From Polynucleobacter sp. MWH-HuK1 (GTDB taxonomy: Bacteria; Pseudomonadota; Gammaproteobacteria; Burkholderiales; Burkholderiaceae): 64,000 bases of DNA. The notes beneath the pieces were generated by a model that was not told the DNA's origin, searched no databases, and worked only from the letters and a program-made list of their open reading frames with translations. Positions 45,483 to 53,622 of the stretch are shown here, piece by piece; the stretch's first letter is position 1; the number at the start of each line of letters is the position of its first letter. The translations under genes were made by a program, and so were the position numbers. The stretch spans positions 1,047,097 through 1,111,096 of the forward strand of contig NZ_JACVPP010000001.1 of the NCBI RefSeq assembly GCF_018881815.1. Reading direction: 5' to 3'.

Positions 45483-45920
45483 ATGAATGCACCCGTAAAG
45501 TTTAAAAGTGATACAGATTTTTCACATGTAAAACCTTGTGACACTCAGTTTTTGCCAGGCGGTTTAAGAGATTTTTTTCTCTACCGTGATTTGGGTGTTG
45601 CAAAAGCAACCAAAGGCAAGGTAATTGCTCATTTAGTAAAAGCAAATAAGCCGCCAGTAGATGGTACAGGCTGGCATTACCATGTGGCTGAATTTCAGAT
45701 TGTCATCATGAACAAGGGTTGGGCCAAGTTCATGTATGAAGACAAAGTGACTCTAGTGGAGGCGGGTGATGTAGTGCATCAAATGCCAGGAATTACCCAC
45801 TACCTTTTTGATTACTCACCAGATATGGAGTACTTAGAAATTGTGGGGCCAGCAGATTTTGGTACCGTTCCTGTATCAGACGGACCAGCAAAAGTTCCAG
45901 GAGTCACCCCGTGGAAGTAA
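45483..45920 (+). CDS. Cupin-domain protein
   Basis: The protein has 145 residues from ATG 45483 with GGAG upstream. It forms a single cupin barrel: GWHYHVAEFQIVIMNKGWAK with the His/Glu ligands of motif 1, and VEAGDVVHQMPGITHYLFDY with the His of motif 2. It probably binds a metal; the substrate is unknown. It starts 2 bp after GST and overlaps the next gene by 10 bp (GTG start at 45911). Confidence 0.82.
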   Translation: MNAPVKFKSDTDFSHVKPCDTQFLPGGLRDFFLYRDLGVAKATKGKVIAHLVKANKPPVDGTGWHYHVAEFQIVIMNKGWAKFMYEDKVTLVEAGDVVHQMPGITHYLFDYSPDMEYLEIVGPADFGTVPVSDGPAKVPGVTPWK

Positions 45921-46246
45921 TTAGTCAAAATTCTCTTGGGCCTGATTTTGCAGTCTTATTTCAGCGCATTAAGGCTTTAGCTGATGAGATCAATGGAATG
46001 CGTGAATATTATCGCGAGCTCTATAAGAAGATTGAATCGGGAGAGTTCTCGGAAGCCGATGGAGAGCCTAAAGATTTGATTAAAACTTTTAATGTTGCTG
46101 GTTTTGTTAATCTATCGCTCATATCAGCTAGTGCCGCACAGACGGCGGCGATTATTGCCAATGATGTTTCTTTGAGTAGGGTGTTTGATCCTACTTTAAA
46201 AGCTACAGAACGCGCTTTACGTCATTTAGAGCAAGGTATTCATTGA
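45911..46246 (+). CDS. Small helical protein, possibly phasin-like, unknown
   Basis: The 111-residue protein starts at a GTG inside the cupin end with CAGGAG well placed. Predicted mainly helical (VLFQRIKALADEINGMREYY; AGFVNLSLISASAAQTAAII). The length, amphipathic helices and position next to a PHB depolymerase recall granule-associated phasins, but no phasin signature is clear. Its TGA overlaps the depolymerase ATG (TGATG). Confidence 0.55.
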   Translation: MEVISQNSLGPDFAVLFQRIKALADEINGMREYYRELYKKIESGEFSEADGEPKDLIKTFNVAGFVNLSLISASAAQTAAIIANDVSLSRVFDPTLKATERALRHLEQGIH

Positions 46247-47463
46247 TGATGTACAAAGCCTATCAAGCTTTTACAAACTTGCATGATCCGGTTCGGATTT
46301 TTGCAAAAGCGTCGGAGCGGGTTTCTAATAATTGGTTTGGCAATTTCACGCTCAATCCAATGCAACGCCTTGCTGCGCATTACGAACAAATAGCATTACT
46401 AGGTTTCACACACACCAGACCTGATTTTAAGATTTATTCGGTAATAAATTCATTTGGAATAGAGCAGGCCGTAGATGAAGAATTGGTCTACTCTACTCAT
46501 TTTTGTAACTTGGTACGTTTTACTAAGGCTGGAATAGAAGGACAGCCAAAGATCCTGCTTGTGGCACCAATGTCTGGACACTTTGCCACGCTCTTAGCTG
46601 GCACCATTAAAACGCTCCTAAGAGATCATGAGGTTTACGTGACTGATTGGCTCAATATTAGAGATGTACCTCTTAGTTTCGGAAATTTTGATTTTGATTC
46701 ATATGTTGAGCACATCATTACATTTTTAAAATTTATTGGCCCACAAACGCATCTGATGGCTGTATGTCAGCCAACTGTTGCTTGTTTGGCAGCAACGGCA
46801 ATTCTCTCAGAAGATAAGAGTGCGTATGTGCCAGCAAGCTTAACGCTTATGGCCGGCCCCATTGATGTAGGTCAGAGCCCAACTAAAGTAAATGAATTGG
46901 CAACTAGTAAGCCTCTCTCTTGGTTTGAGGATAAATTAATTGGGACCATTCCACGGCAATTTAATGGTGCAGGGCGCAGAGTCTACCCTGGATTTTTGCA
47001 ATTAATGGCTTTTATGAGCATGAATCCTGATCGTCATGCAGAGTCATTCAGAAAACTCTATGAATACCGCGTTAGCGGAGAGGCAGAAAAAGCGGATGCA
47101 ATTCATGAATTTTATGAAGAGTACTTTGCAATTATGGATTTGTCAGCAGATTTTTATTTGCAAACCCTCAAAAAAGTATTCATGGATCGCGATCTTCCTA
47201 ATGGGAAACTCATTTTCCAGGGTCGAATAGTAAATCCTAAGTGTATTAAAAAGACCTTTTTGCTCACAGTAGAGGGTGAACGTGATGACATCTGTGGAAT
47301 TGGCCAAACTCTAGCTGCACAAGATCTTTGCAGTGGCCTACCTGGCTATATGAAATCGCATCATCTACAAGCTGGTGTTGGTCACTATGGCGTTTTCAAT
47401 GGTAAGCGCTGGGATGGGCAGATATATCCAGTTGTTCGTAATCACATTCAATCAGCGCAATAA
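46246..47463 (+). CDS. phaZ: Intracellular polyhydroxyalkanoate depolymerase
   Basis: The protein has 405 residues. It opens MMYKAYQAFTNLHDPVRIFA. The nucleophile is Cys174 in MAVCQPTVACLAA, the Cys-based lipase-box variant of PhaZ from Ralstonia (Cys183 there). ILLVAPMSGHFATLLAGTI is the core strand-turn, and GVGHYGVFNGKRW near the end holds the catalytic His. It releases 3-hydroxybutyrate from granules inside the cell. ATG 46246 overlaps the previous TGA; the start at 46243 is rejected. Confidence 0.93.
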   Translation: MMYKAYQAFTNLHDPVRIFAKASERVSNNWFGNFTLNPMQRLAAHYEQIALLGFTHTRPDFKIYSVINSFGIEQAVDEELVYSTHFCNLVRFTKAGIEGQPKILLVAPMSGHFATLLAGTIKTLLRDHEVYVTDWLNIRDVPLSFGNFDFDSYVEHIITFLKFIGPQTHLMAVCQPTVACLAATAILSEDKSAYVPASLTLMAGPIDVGQSPTKVNELATSKPLSWFEDKLIGTIPRQFNGAGRRVYPGFLQLMAFMSMNPDRHAESFRKLYEYRVSGEAEKADAIHEFYEEYFAIMDLSADFYLQTLKKVFMDRDLPNGKLIFQGRIVNPKCIKKTFLLTVEGERDDICGIGQTLAAQDLCSGLPGYMKSHHLQAGVGHYGVFNGKRWDGQIYPVVRNHIQSAQ

Positions 47464-47477
47464 AAACGGGAGGAAAT

Positions 47478-47693
47478 ATGGTTGTTTACATTACTAACGG
47501 TATTGTCGCGAGAATGCGGCGCAATGATGGGACTGATAGAGGATCTCTATCGCTGCTTCCTGGAAAATATATTGCCAACAAAATCAATGATGGTTCGCTA
47601 GAGATTTTGCAGGATGCAGGCGAACCCGTTTATTTGTTGCCGTTTATTTGGTGGGAAAAAATGGAATTAGGCGATCTTTTGATTGCGGCGTAA
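47478..47693 (+). CDS. Small protein, family shared with the gene at 36887
   Basis: The 71-residue protein opens MVVYITNGIVARMRRNDGTD, then LSLLPGKYIANKINDGSLEIL and EKMELGDLLIAA. GGGAGGAA is a strong ribosome-binding site. It aligns over its full length with the 72-residue protein at 36887-37105 (-). It sits in the PHB operon, 14 bp after phaZ and 12 bp before scpB. No family recognised; a compact beta-rich fold seems likely. Confidence 0.7.
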   Translation: MVVYITNGIVARMRRNDGTDRGSLSLLPGKYIANKINDGSLEILQDAGEPVYLLPFIWWEKMELGDLLIAA

Positions 47694-47705
47694 AAGGTTT
47701 CATAA

Positions 47706-48497
47706 ATGAACTATCAGTACATCAAAACCGAGCAGGCGGACTTGATTGCGACAATTCGATTTAATCACTATAGCAAAAGGAATGCCTTAAGTGAGTGCTT
47801 AATTGAAGAGATGCATCATGCGCTTGATCTTTTTGGTAAAGAGGACGTACGTGTTTTAGTGCTGCGATCAGATAAGAAGAACAAAGTATGGTCTGCAGGA
47901 CATGATGTAATGGAGTTACCAAGATCTGAGCGTGACCCACTTCCGGCGGACGATCCCGTGATGGTGCTTCTTAAATCCATTAGGGCTTTTAGGGCCCCGG
48001 TTATCGCTATGGTAGATGGTTCTGTTTGGGGGGCATCTACAGATCTGATTATGAGCTGTGATATTGCAATAGGTGATCATGATTCGACTTTTGCAATTAC
48101 ACCTGCAAAACTTGGCCTTCCTTATACGGCCAGTGGAATTTTGCATTTCATGTCAAGAATGCCGCTTAATATAGTCAAGGAAATGTTTTTAACGGCAGAT
48201 CCGATAGGTGCAGATCGAGCATTGCAGATCGGAATTCTTAATCATCTTTATGTATCAGGTGAGTTAGAAGCGAAGACATATCAAATGGCGAGGACTATTG
48301 CCTCGCGATCACCTCAGGCTAACTCAGTCCTCAAAGCTCAGGCGCAAATGTTATCAGATGCAGCCGTAATGAATCCTTCCGTCTTTGAGCATTTGCAATC
48401 ATTGCGTAAGAACGTTTATATGGGTAGCGACTATCGTGAAGGTATCACGGCATTTCTTGAAAGGCGTGATCCCGTTTTTGGTCAAGCAATTAAGTAG
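47706..48497 (+). CDS. scpB: Methylmalonyl-CoA decarboxylase (crotonase family, ScpB/YgfG-like)
   Basis: The 263-residue crotonase-fold protein matches E. coli YgfG motif for motif: MNYQYIKTEQADLIATIRFN, VWSAGHDVMELPRSERDPL, MVDGSVWGASTDLIMSCDIA and MTADPI-type TADPIGADRALQIGILNHL. The oxyanion-hole Gly-Ser-Val-Trp-Gly is intact. YgfG decarboxylates methylmalonyl-CoA to propionyl-CoA. In a PHB operon it may recycle acyl-CoA carbon. Confidence 0.85.
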   Translation: MNYQYIKTEQADLIATIRFNHYSKRNALSECLIEEMHHALDLFGKEDVRVLVLRSDKKNKVWSAGHDVMELPRSERDPLPADDPVMVLLKSIRAFRAPVIAMVDGSVWGASTDLIMSCDIAIGDHDSTFAITPAKLGLPYTASGILHFMSRMPLNIVKEMFLTADPIGADRALQIGILNHLYVSGELEAKTYQMARTIASRSPQANSVLKAQAQMLSDAAVMNPSVFEHLQSLRKNVYMGSDYREGITAFLERRDPVFGQAIK

Positions 48498-48504
48498 AAA
48501 TTTC

Positions 48505-48927
48505 GTGCAGGTGGAAAAACAATCTTTAATTGAATTTAGTTACATTAGTAGAGCTAAGGACCCCTTTTCTAAACTTCAATTGATTCAGTTGTTTGATAAA
48601 GCATTTAATAGCAATACTGCAAATCAAATAACCGGCGTCTTATTTTATGAAAATCGATATTTTGCGCAAATATTAGAGGGCAGTAGAGAAGATATTTCTC
48701 ATTTATGGAAGAAAATACAGAATGATAATCGTCATGTAATTATTCGTGAATTAGATTTTCGAGCAATTGATGAGCGAGCATTCCCTAATTGGGGTATGCG
48801 ATTTTTTGGAGCCGATCGAATCGCTAAATATATCCCGGGGTTAAGGGGGTGTCTTAATGGTTTATCGGACAACGATACCAAGCTCTTGACTTTAATGCGT
48901 TCGGTTGCGGCATTAGACAAATCGTAA
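48505..48927 (+). CDS. BLUF-domain blue-light receptor
   Basis: The protein has 140 residues from GTG 48505 (48511 also possible; both starts are weak). All BLUF key residues are present at AppA spacing: Tyr13 (EFSYISRA), Asn37 (FNSNTAN), Gln55 (YFAQILEG), and the Trp96/Met98 pair in FPNWGMRFFG. It binds FAD and switches hydrogen bonding in blue light. The C-terminal 40 residues are helical with no output domain, so it probably acts by protein contact. It lies 7 bp after scpB at the end of the PHB operon. Confidence 0.88.
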   Translation: MQVEKQSLIEFSYISRAKDPFSKLQLIQLFDKAFNSNTANQITGVLFYENRYFAQILEGSREDISHLWKKIQNDNRHVIIRELDFRAIDERAFPNWGMRFFGADRIAKYIPGLRGCLNGLSDNDTKLLTLMRSVAALDKS

Positions 48928-49002
48928 AGATGAATATCGATATATCTCTAGAGCCGTTGAGCTATGAAATCATACGAAAGCTCCTAGATTTCCCAAAACG
49001 CT

Positions 49003-49036
49003 TTATATAACTGGTGGGTCCTCGCAGAAACGAACT
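49003..49036 (-). repeat. Decayed tRNA-Lys-like scar next to the intact tRNA
   Basis: TATATAACTGGTGGGTC followed by CTCGCAGAAACGAAC resembles the tRNA-Lys 3' end (TGGTGGGTCGGGCGAGATTCGAAC). The same lead-in ATATAACTGGT precedes the scar at 33878. Divergent, so moderate to low confidence. Confidence 0.4.
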
Positions 49037-49182
49037 TTTTTCAGCTCAAAATCTCAAAGTATGCGATTGAATTTTTAATAGCAAACCCAGTATCTATATG
49101 GGTTTATAGCAAGGACCAACGGATTGATAATTGACGTGTGTCTTAGGTTTGTGGGGCATCGCCCGCAAAGCCCTATTCTATA

Positions 49183-49258
49183 TGGTGGGTCGGGCGAGAT
49201 TCGAACTCGCGACCAACGGATTAAAAGTCCGCTGCTCTACCGACTGAGCTACCGACCC
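49183..49258 (-). tRNA. tRNA-Lys (anticodon UUU)
   Basis: Read on the minus strand: acceptor GGGTCGG / CCGACCC, D-arm TAGCTCAGTCGGTAGAGCA, anticodon stem GCGGA / TCCGT with loop CTTTTAA (anticodon TTT), T-arm TCGCGAGTTCGAATCTCGC, discriminator A and encoded CCA. It reads both lysine codons. Its 3' half is the source of the partial copies at 32100, 33878 and 36641. Confidence 0.96.
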
Positions 49259-49345
49259 AGTTAAGCCATCGATTATAGCAAGAAGTTTGTTGGCTTTCCC
49301 TGGGTTTGCGGTCTTTGCCTCTCAGCCCTTGTAGCTACAAGTGGT

Positions 49346-50692
49346 TTATGAGTTGACTCGTCTGGCAACAGGTGGATTTTTCGAGAAATAGTCCTTAATT
49401 CCCCTCAAAATTGCCTCTGCAATCTTATCCTGATAGCCGTCATCGTTTAATCGAGCCTCTTCCTGAGGATTGCTAATAAAAGCCGTCTCTACGAGGATTG
49501 AGGGGATATCTGGGGCCTTTAAAACTGCAAAACTGGCTTGCTCTACTTTTGGTTTGTGTAGCGCCGCAAATCCACCAATTTGTTTTAGAACCGAGTTACC
49601 CACCTGTAGAGAATCTTTAATCTGCGCAGTTGTTGACATATCCAATAGTAAGTTGGCAACCTGTCTATCTTGTGTCTTGATGTTGATGCCGCCAATCAAA
49701 TCGGAAGCATTTTCTTTATTGGCCATCCAGCGTGCTGTTGTACTACTGGCGCCCATTTGAGAAAGTGCAAATACAGAGGCTCCTCTAGCATTTCTTTCAA
49801 TAAAGGCATCCGCATGAATGGATACAAATAAATCAGCTTCTACACGGCGTGCTTTTTGGACCCTTACATGTAGTGGCACAAAGTAATCGCCATCTCTGGT
49901 TAAGAAAGGGCGCATATACGCCTCACCCTCAATCTTGTCTTTGAGGCGCTTGGCAATAGCTAGAACGACATGCTTTTCTTTGGAGCCTGCCGCACCAATC
50001 GCGCCAGGATCTTCGCCACCATGGCCAGGATCAATAGCAATCGTGATCAAGCGCTTATATTTAGCGGGTGCTGGCAATTCTTTAGTTTCAGGAATGGCTT
50101 GAGCTACAGGCGCTGCTGGAGCTTTGGCAAGCTCTTTTTCTTTCTTGGTGGCGAACTGTGCAATGAGATCAATCTCTTCATTCGACTTCTCGAGCGCAGT
50201 CTCTTTTTTAGCGCTACTTCTCACTAAAGCCATTAATGGATCTGGTGGTGTAGTAGGGTACAAGTCAAACACCATACGGTAGTTATATTCAGCAACCGGA
50301 TCAAGCGTAAAGAGTTGCGGCTTAATGGGTTCCTTCAAGTCAAATACCAAACGCACAATGCCCGGCTGAAACTGCCCGACACGAACTTGCGAAATGTAAG
50401 GATCGTTTGGTTTTACTTTGGCGACTAAATCTTTGAGTGTGGGGTTGAGTTCTAGTCCCTGCACATCCACCACTAAACGATCGGGGTTGGTCAGTATCTG
50501 CTGCGTAATGGGAAGTGGTGTATCGGACTCCAGGGTAACTCGGGTGTAGTCCTCGGAAGGCCAAACGCGTACACCTAAAATCTTGGCGCCCCAGGCAATA
50601 TCAACCTCAGTGAGCAACAAAGCAAAACTCAAAAACTTCACCGAAGTCTTGAGAGTCTGCCTTTTCGAGAGATTGGTCTTTTTTGGACTCAT
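49346..50692 (-). CDS. amiC: N-acetylmuramoyl-L-alanine amidase AmiC
   Basis: The 448-residue protein has an N-terminal signal (basic SKRQTLK, then FLSFALLLTEVDIAWG), an AMIN domain at about 38-150 that binds septal cell wall, a Pro/Ala/Glu-rich linker to 215, and a zinc amidase_3 domain: ITIAIDPGHGGEDPGAIGAAG, DLFVSIHADAF, and catalytic Glu in SILVETAFISNPQEE. It splits septal peptidoglycan during daughter-cell separation. It follows tsaE by 36 bp on the same strand, a common betaproteobacterial pair. Confidence 0.94.
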   Translation of the reverse strand: MSPKKTNLSKRQTLKTSVKFLSFALLLTEVDIAWGAKILGVRVWPSEDYTRVTLESDTPLPITQQILTNPDRLVVDVQGLELNPTLKDLVAKVKPNDPYISQVRVGQFQPGIVRLVFDLKEPIKPQLFTLDPVAEYNYRMVFDLYPTTPPDPLMALVRSSAKKETALEKSNEEIDLIAQFATKKEKELAKAPAAPVAQAIPETKELPAPAKYKRLITIAIDPGHGGEDPGAIGAAGSKEKHVVLAIAKRLKDKIEGEAYMRPFLTRDGDYFVPLHVRVQKARRVEADLFVSIHADAFIERNARGASVFALSQMGASSTTARWMANKENASDLIGGINIKTQDRQVANLLLDMSTTAQIKDSLQVGNSVLKQIGGFAALHKPKVEQASFAVLKAPDIPSILVETAFISNPQEEARLNDDGYQDKIAEAILRGIKDYFSKNPPVARRVNS

Positions 50693-50728
50693 TACGTACT
50701 CATTAATTGCCGGTAGATTATTCGCACA

Positions 50729-51265
50729 CTACTTCAAAGGAAGTTTTGGCAATGCACATACTCCAGATGGAGTTAAGGCATTGATCTTGATAGTACGTTC
50801 GTTTTCATCTGCGCCTGCAGCTAACTGAATCTGAATATCAAGTCCTGGCAATGTGCCTTCAGCTTTTTCTGGCCATTCAATAAGGCAAATGCCAGGAACA
50901 TCAAAGTGCTCAGCAAATCCTGCCTCTTGCCATTCCAGGGGATCACGCATGCGATACAAATCAAAATGGTGAATGGTGATTACTTGATCTTTGAGTTGCA
51001 GTGGATAAGGCTCGCACAAGGTATAGGTTGGGCTCTTTACTTTGCCTTCATGACCCATGGTCTGAATGAGGTATCTGGCAAGAGTCGTTTTACCAGCGCC
51101 GAGGTCGCCCTCAAGAGAGATATTGAGATGCGAGCTTGGCTGCTTAGTTAGAAAGTGCTCAAAACTGGCGGCCAGCTGCTTCGCAAAAGATGCGGTGTCG
51201 GCTTCCTGCCTACAATAGAGATCAATTGCAGTGAGCGGGGACTGGATTGCCTTTGTTTGAGTCAT
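50729..51265 (-). CDS. tsaE: tRNA threonylcarbamoyladenosine biosynthesis ATPase TsaE
   Basis: The protein has 178 residues from ATG 51265; an in-frame TTG at 51283 is also open and the ribosome-binding site is not decisive. Walker A is LEGDLGAGKTTLARYLIQTM, followed by VKSPTYTLCEPYPL, HFDLYRM and LIEWPEKAEG, as in all TsaE proteins. It is needed with TsaB, TsaD and TsaC for t6A37 in tRNAs. It is divergent from queG with starts 44 bp apart. Confidence 0.92.
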   Translation of the reverse strand: MTQTKAIQSPLTAIDLYCRQEADTASFAKQLAASFEHFLTKQPSSHLNISLEGDLGAGKTTLARYLIQTMGHEGKVKSPTYTLCEPYPLQLKDQVITIHHFDLYRMRDPLEWQEAGFAEHFDVPGICLIEWPEKAEGTLPGLDIQIQLAAGADENERTIKINALTPSGVCALPKLPLK

Positions 51266-51309
51266 TCCCCCTAGTTTATTCAATTATTGCGCTACATTCT
51301 GTATTCCAT

Positions 51310-52407
51310 ATGTCTTTACCTACCAACTCTCAATCCTTAGACGGGGCCGATCTGCGTGATTGGCTTGATGCCCAAGCTATGGCACTGGGGTTTGATGGTT
51401 TGCGTATTACTGATACCCATTTAGGTCCCGCGACTGAGCGCCTCAAAGAGTGGCTTGAGCAGGGTCGGCATGGGCAAATGGAATACATGCAGCGCCATGC
51501 GGAACTGCGCTCCAATCCTGAGCTTTTAGTTCCTGGCACGATGCGTGTGATTTGTGTCTCAATGAACTATCTCCCGCCTGAAACGGATTTTGATGCAGAG
51601 TGGCAACGACTAGAGGATCCTTCGCAAGCAGTGGTATCCATGTATGCGAGAGGGCGTGATTATCACAAGGTGCTACGCAATCGCTTGCAAGAATTTGCCA
51701 AACTCATCGAAGAGCGCATCGGAAAACTGGGTTTTCGCGTATTTACCGACTCAGCGCCATTGATGGAAGTGGAGTTAGCCCGCAAAGCAGGCTTAGGTTG
51801 GCGTGGCAAACATACGCTCTTACTTAATCGAGAATCTGGCTCCACATTCTTCTTGGGTGAGATCTTAGTAGATGTGCCGCTACCAATTGATGAGGAAGTT
51901 GAAGAGCGCTGCGGTACCTGTACATCCTGCATCGATGTGTGTCCTACGCAAGCTATTACTGCGCCTTATCAATTAGACGCACGTCGCTGCATCTCTTACT
52001 TAACCATTGAAAATCCCGACGCTATTCCGGTTGAGTTTCGACAAGCTATGGGCAATCGAGTGTATGGATGTGATGACTGCCAACTCATTTGCCCTTGGAA
52101 TAAATTTGCCAAACGTACAGAGCTGCCTGATTTTGCAGGACGTCACGGCTTAGGGCAGACCAGACTCTTACAGCTATGGTCCTGGACTGAAGCTGAGTTT
52201 GAGCAGCGTCATGAGGGTAGTGCTATTCGTCGAATTGGTTATAACCGCTGGCGTCGTAATTTGGCAGTGGCGATGGGTAATGCTTTGGCGAGCGAGGTGG
52301 AGAAGAGTGCAATTACTGAAGCATTAATCGCAGCGCTTCCAAGTGCCGATCCTTTAGTGGCCGAACATATTGAGTGGGCCTTAGGTCAAAATGCTCAGTC
52401 AGCATAA
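51310..52407 (+). CDS. queG: Epoxyqueuosine reductase QueG
   Basis: The protein has 365 residues from ATG 51310; an upstream TTG at 51247 overlaps tsaE and is rejected. After a cobalamin-binding N-terminal region (VSMNYLPPETDF, FTDSAPLMEVELARKAGLGW) come two ferredoxin-type clusters, CGTCTSCIDVCPTQAI and CDDCQLICPWNKFA. It performs the last step of queuosine formation in tRNA. Confidence 0.93.
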   Translation: MSLPTNSQSLDGADLRDWLDAQAMALGFDGLRITDTHLGPATERLKEWLEQGRHGQMEYMQRHAELRSNPELLVPGTMRVICVSMNYLPPETDFDAEWQRLEDPSQAVVSMYARGRDYHKVLRNRLQEFAKLIEERIGKLGFRVFTDSAPLMEVELARKAGLGWRGKHTLLLNRESGSTFFLGEILVDVPLPIDEEVEERCGTCTSCIDVCPTQAITAPYQLDARRCISYLTIENPDAIPVEFRQAMGNRVYGCDDCQLICPWNKFAKRTELPDFAGRHGLGQTRLLQLWSWTEAEFEQRHEGSAIRRIGYNRWRRNLAVAMGNALASEVEKSAITEALIAALPSADPLVAEHIEWALGQNAQSA

Positions 52408-52433
52408 ATACCCACAAGCTTTACAATTATTCC

Positions 52434-53219
52434 ATGTCATCCAACGACCAGCCATGCATTGATCCTAGTGAAACCGCGCTAGAAGAGGCTGCGGTTCAGC
52501 GCTTTAAAAATCCAAGTGATGCTTTTTGGTCCGGCATTCGGGATGCGGCTGGTGCGCCTGCAATGGTGCTTTTTGCAGGCATGGTGGGCTTTGGTGCGAT
52601 GGGCAAAACCAATGGCTTTGATGTTTGGTTTACCACCTCCACTTCATTTTTTATGTTCGCGTTGCCGGGACAGGTGGTCTTGCTCGAGATGGCGATTACG
52701 GGGTCTTCTGTTTTTGCTATTGCTCTGGCTGTTACCTTAACCTCCACCCGCTTTATCACGATGACGGTGACACTCTTTCCACAATTTCATCAAAAAGATC
52801 GCAATCGCAGTCTCTATGCCTCTGTCCATTTATTAGCGATGACAGCATGGGCTATCTCGATGCGGGAGTTTCATGCGATTGAGATTAAGCACCGCCTGAG
52901 TTACTTCGTAGGTCTTGGCTTGCTGTGCTGGTTGATTTCCGTGCCTGGAACAATTTTGGGTTATTACTTAGCAGGTATGGTGCCCAAGCCAGTTACTTTA
53001 GGTTTGGTATTTATTAACCCTCTATTCTTCTTGCTCACCTTTACTGAAGTAAAGCCTTGGATCAATCGCATTGCCCTTTTACTAGGAGCTATCTTTGGCC
53101 CGATTTTTTTTATCATTGATCGCGATACCAGTTTGTTAACCGCTGGCTTAGTTGCGGGCACCATGGCTTACTTTATCGATCGCAAGTTCTTGCGCAAAAA
53201 AGCCGGGGTGATTGGATGA
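52434..53219 (+). CDS. azlC: AzlC-family branched-chain amino-acid exporter subunit
   Basis: The protein has 261 residues from ATG 52434, 26 bp after queG. The N-terminal GIRDAAGAPAMVLFAGMVGF, then several helices, including FFMFALPGQVVLLEMAITGS and VTLTSTRFITMTVTLFPQF, match AzlC. It forms the large subunit of a two-component amino-acid exporter. Its stop overlaps azlD by 4 bp (ATGA). Confidence 0.9.
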   Translation: MSSNDQPCIDPSETALEEAAVQRFKNPSDAFWSGIRDAAGAPAMVLFAGMVGFGAMGKTNGFDVWFTTSTSFFMFALPGQVVLLEMAITGSSVFAIALAVTLTSTRFITMTVTLFPQFHQKDRNRSLYASVHLLAMTAWAISMREFHAIEIKHRLSYFVGLGLLCWLISVPGTILGYYLAGMVPKPVTLGLVFINPLFFLLTFTEVKPWINRIALLLGAIFGPIFFIIDRDTSLLTAGLVAGTMAYFIDRKFLRKKAGVIG

Positions 53220-53587
53220 GTGGGGCGATCGACACCTTAAGCCACCTAGGCGATGCATTGACCGGATGGGGTCTTTGGATCGCTTTAGTAGGCGCCTGCC
53301 TCGGCACCTATTTTTGCCGCGCCATTGGCGTATTTCTGTCGCAGAGTATTAATCAAGATAGTGAGATCTTCCGCTGGTTAGCTGCTGTGACGTATGCGAT
53401 GGTTGCTGCACTCACAGTCCGTTTGATTGTGATGCCGCTAGGCCTAATGGCAACAGTGCCATTGTGGATTCGTCTTCTGATTTGTGCCTTGGCAATTGGC
53501 GTGATGATTTCTAAACCCACCAAGCGATTAGTTCCCGCCTTATTGACTGGAACCTTGTTGATGGTAGGTTACGGCGTTATTCGTTAG
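53216..53587 (+). CDS. azlD: AzlD-family small transporter subunit
   Basis: The 123-residue protein has four predicted helices and the AzlD hallmark (LWIALVGACLGTYFCRAIGV, YAMVAALTVRLIVMPLGL). It completes the AzlCD exporter. Start overlaps the azlC end, so the two are co-translated. Converges with the FAD/Fe-S dehydrogenase, 35 bp apart. Confidence 0.88.
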   Translation: MSGAIDTLSHLGDALTGWGLWIALVGACLGTYFCRAIGVFLSQSINQDSEIFRWLAAVTYAMVAALTVRLIVMPLGLMATVPLWIRLLICALAIGVMISKPTKRLVPALLTGTLLMVGYGVIR

Positions 53588-53622
53588 CTAACCAAATAAC
53601 GCCAGCACCACCTTTTTTGCTT

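Noticed and set aside
48385..48504. ATG-initiated extension of the BLUF protein
   Set aside because: It overlaps scpB out of frame and the added residues do not belong to the BLUF fold; a GTG start after the scpB stop is preferred.
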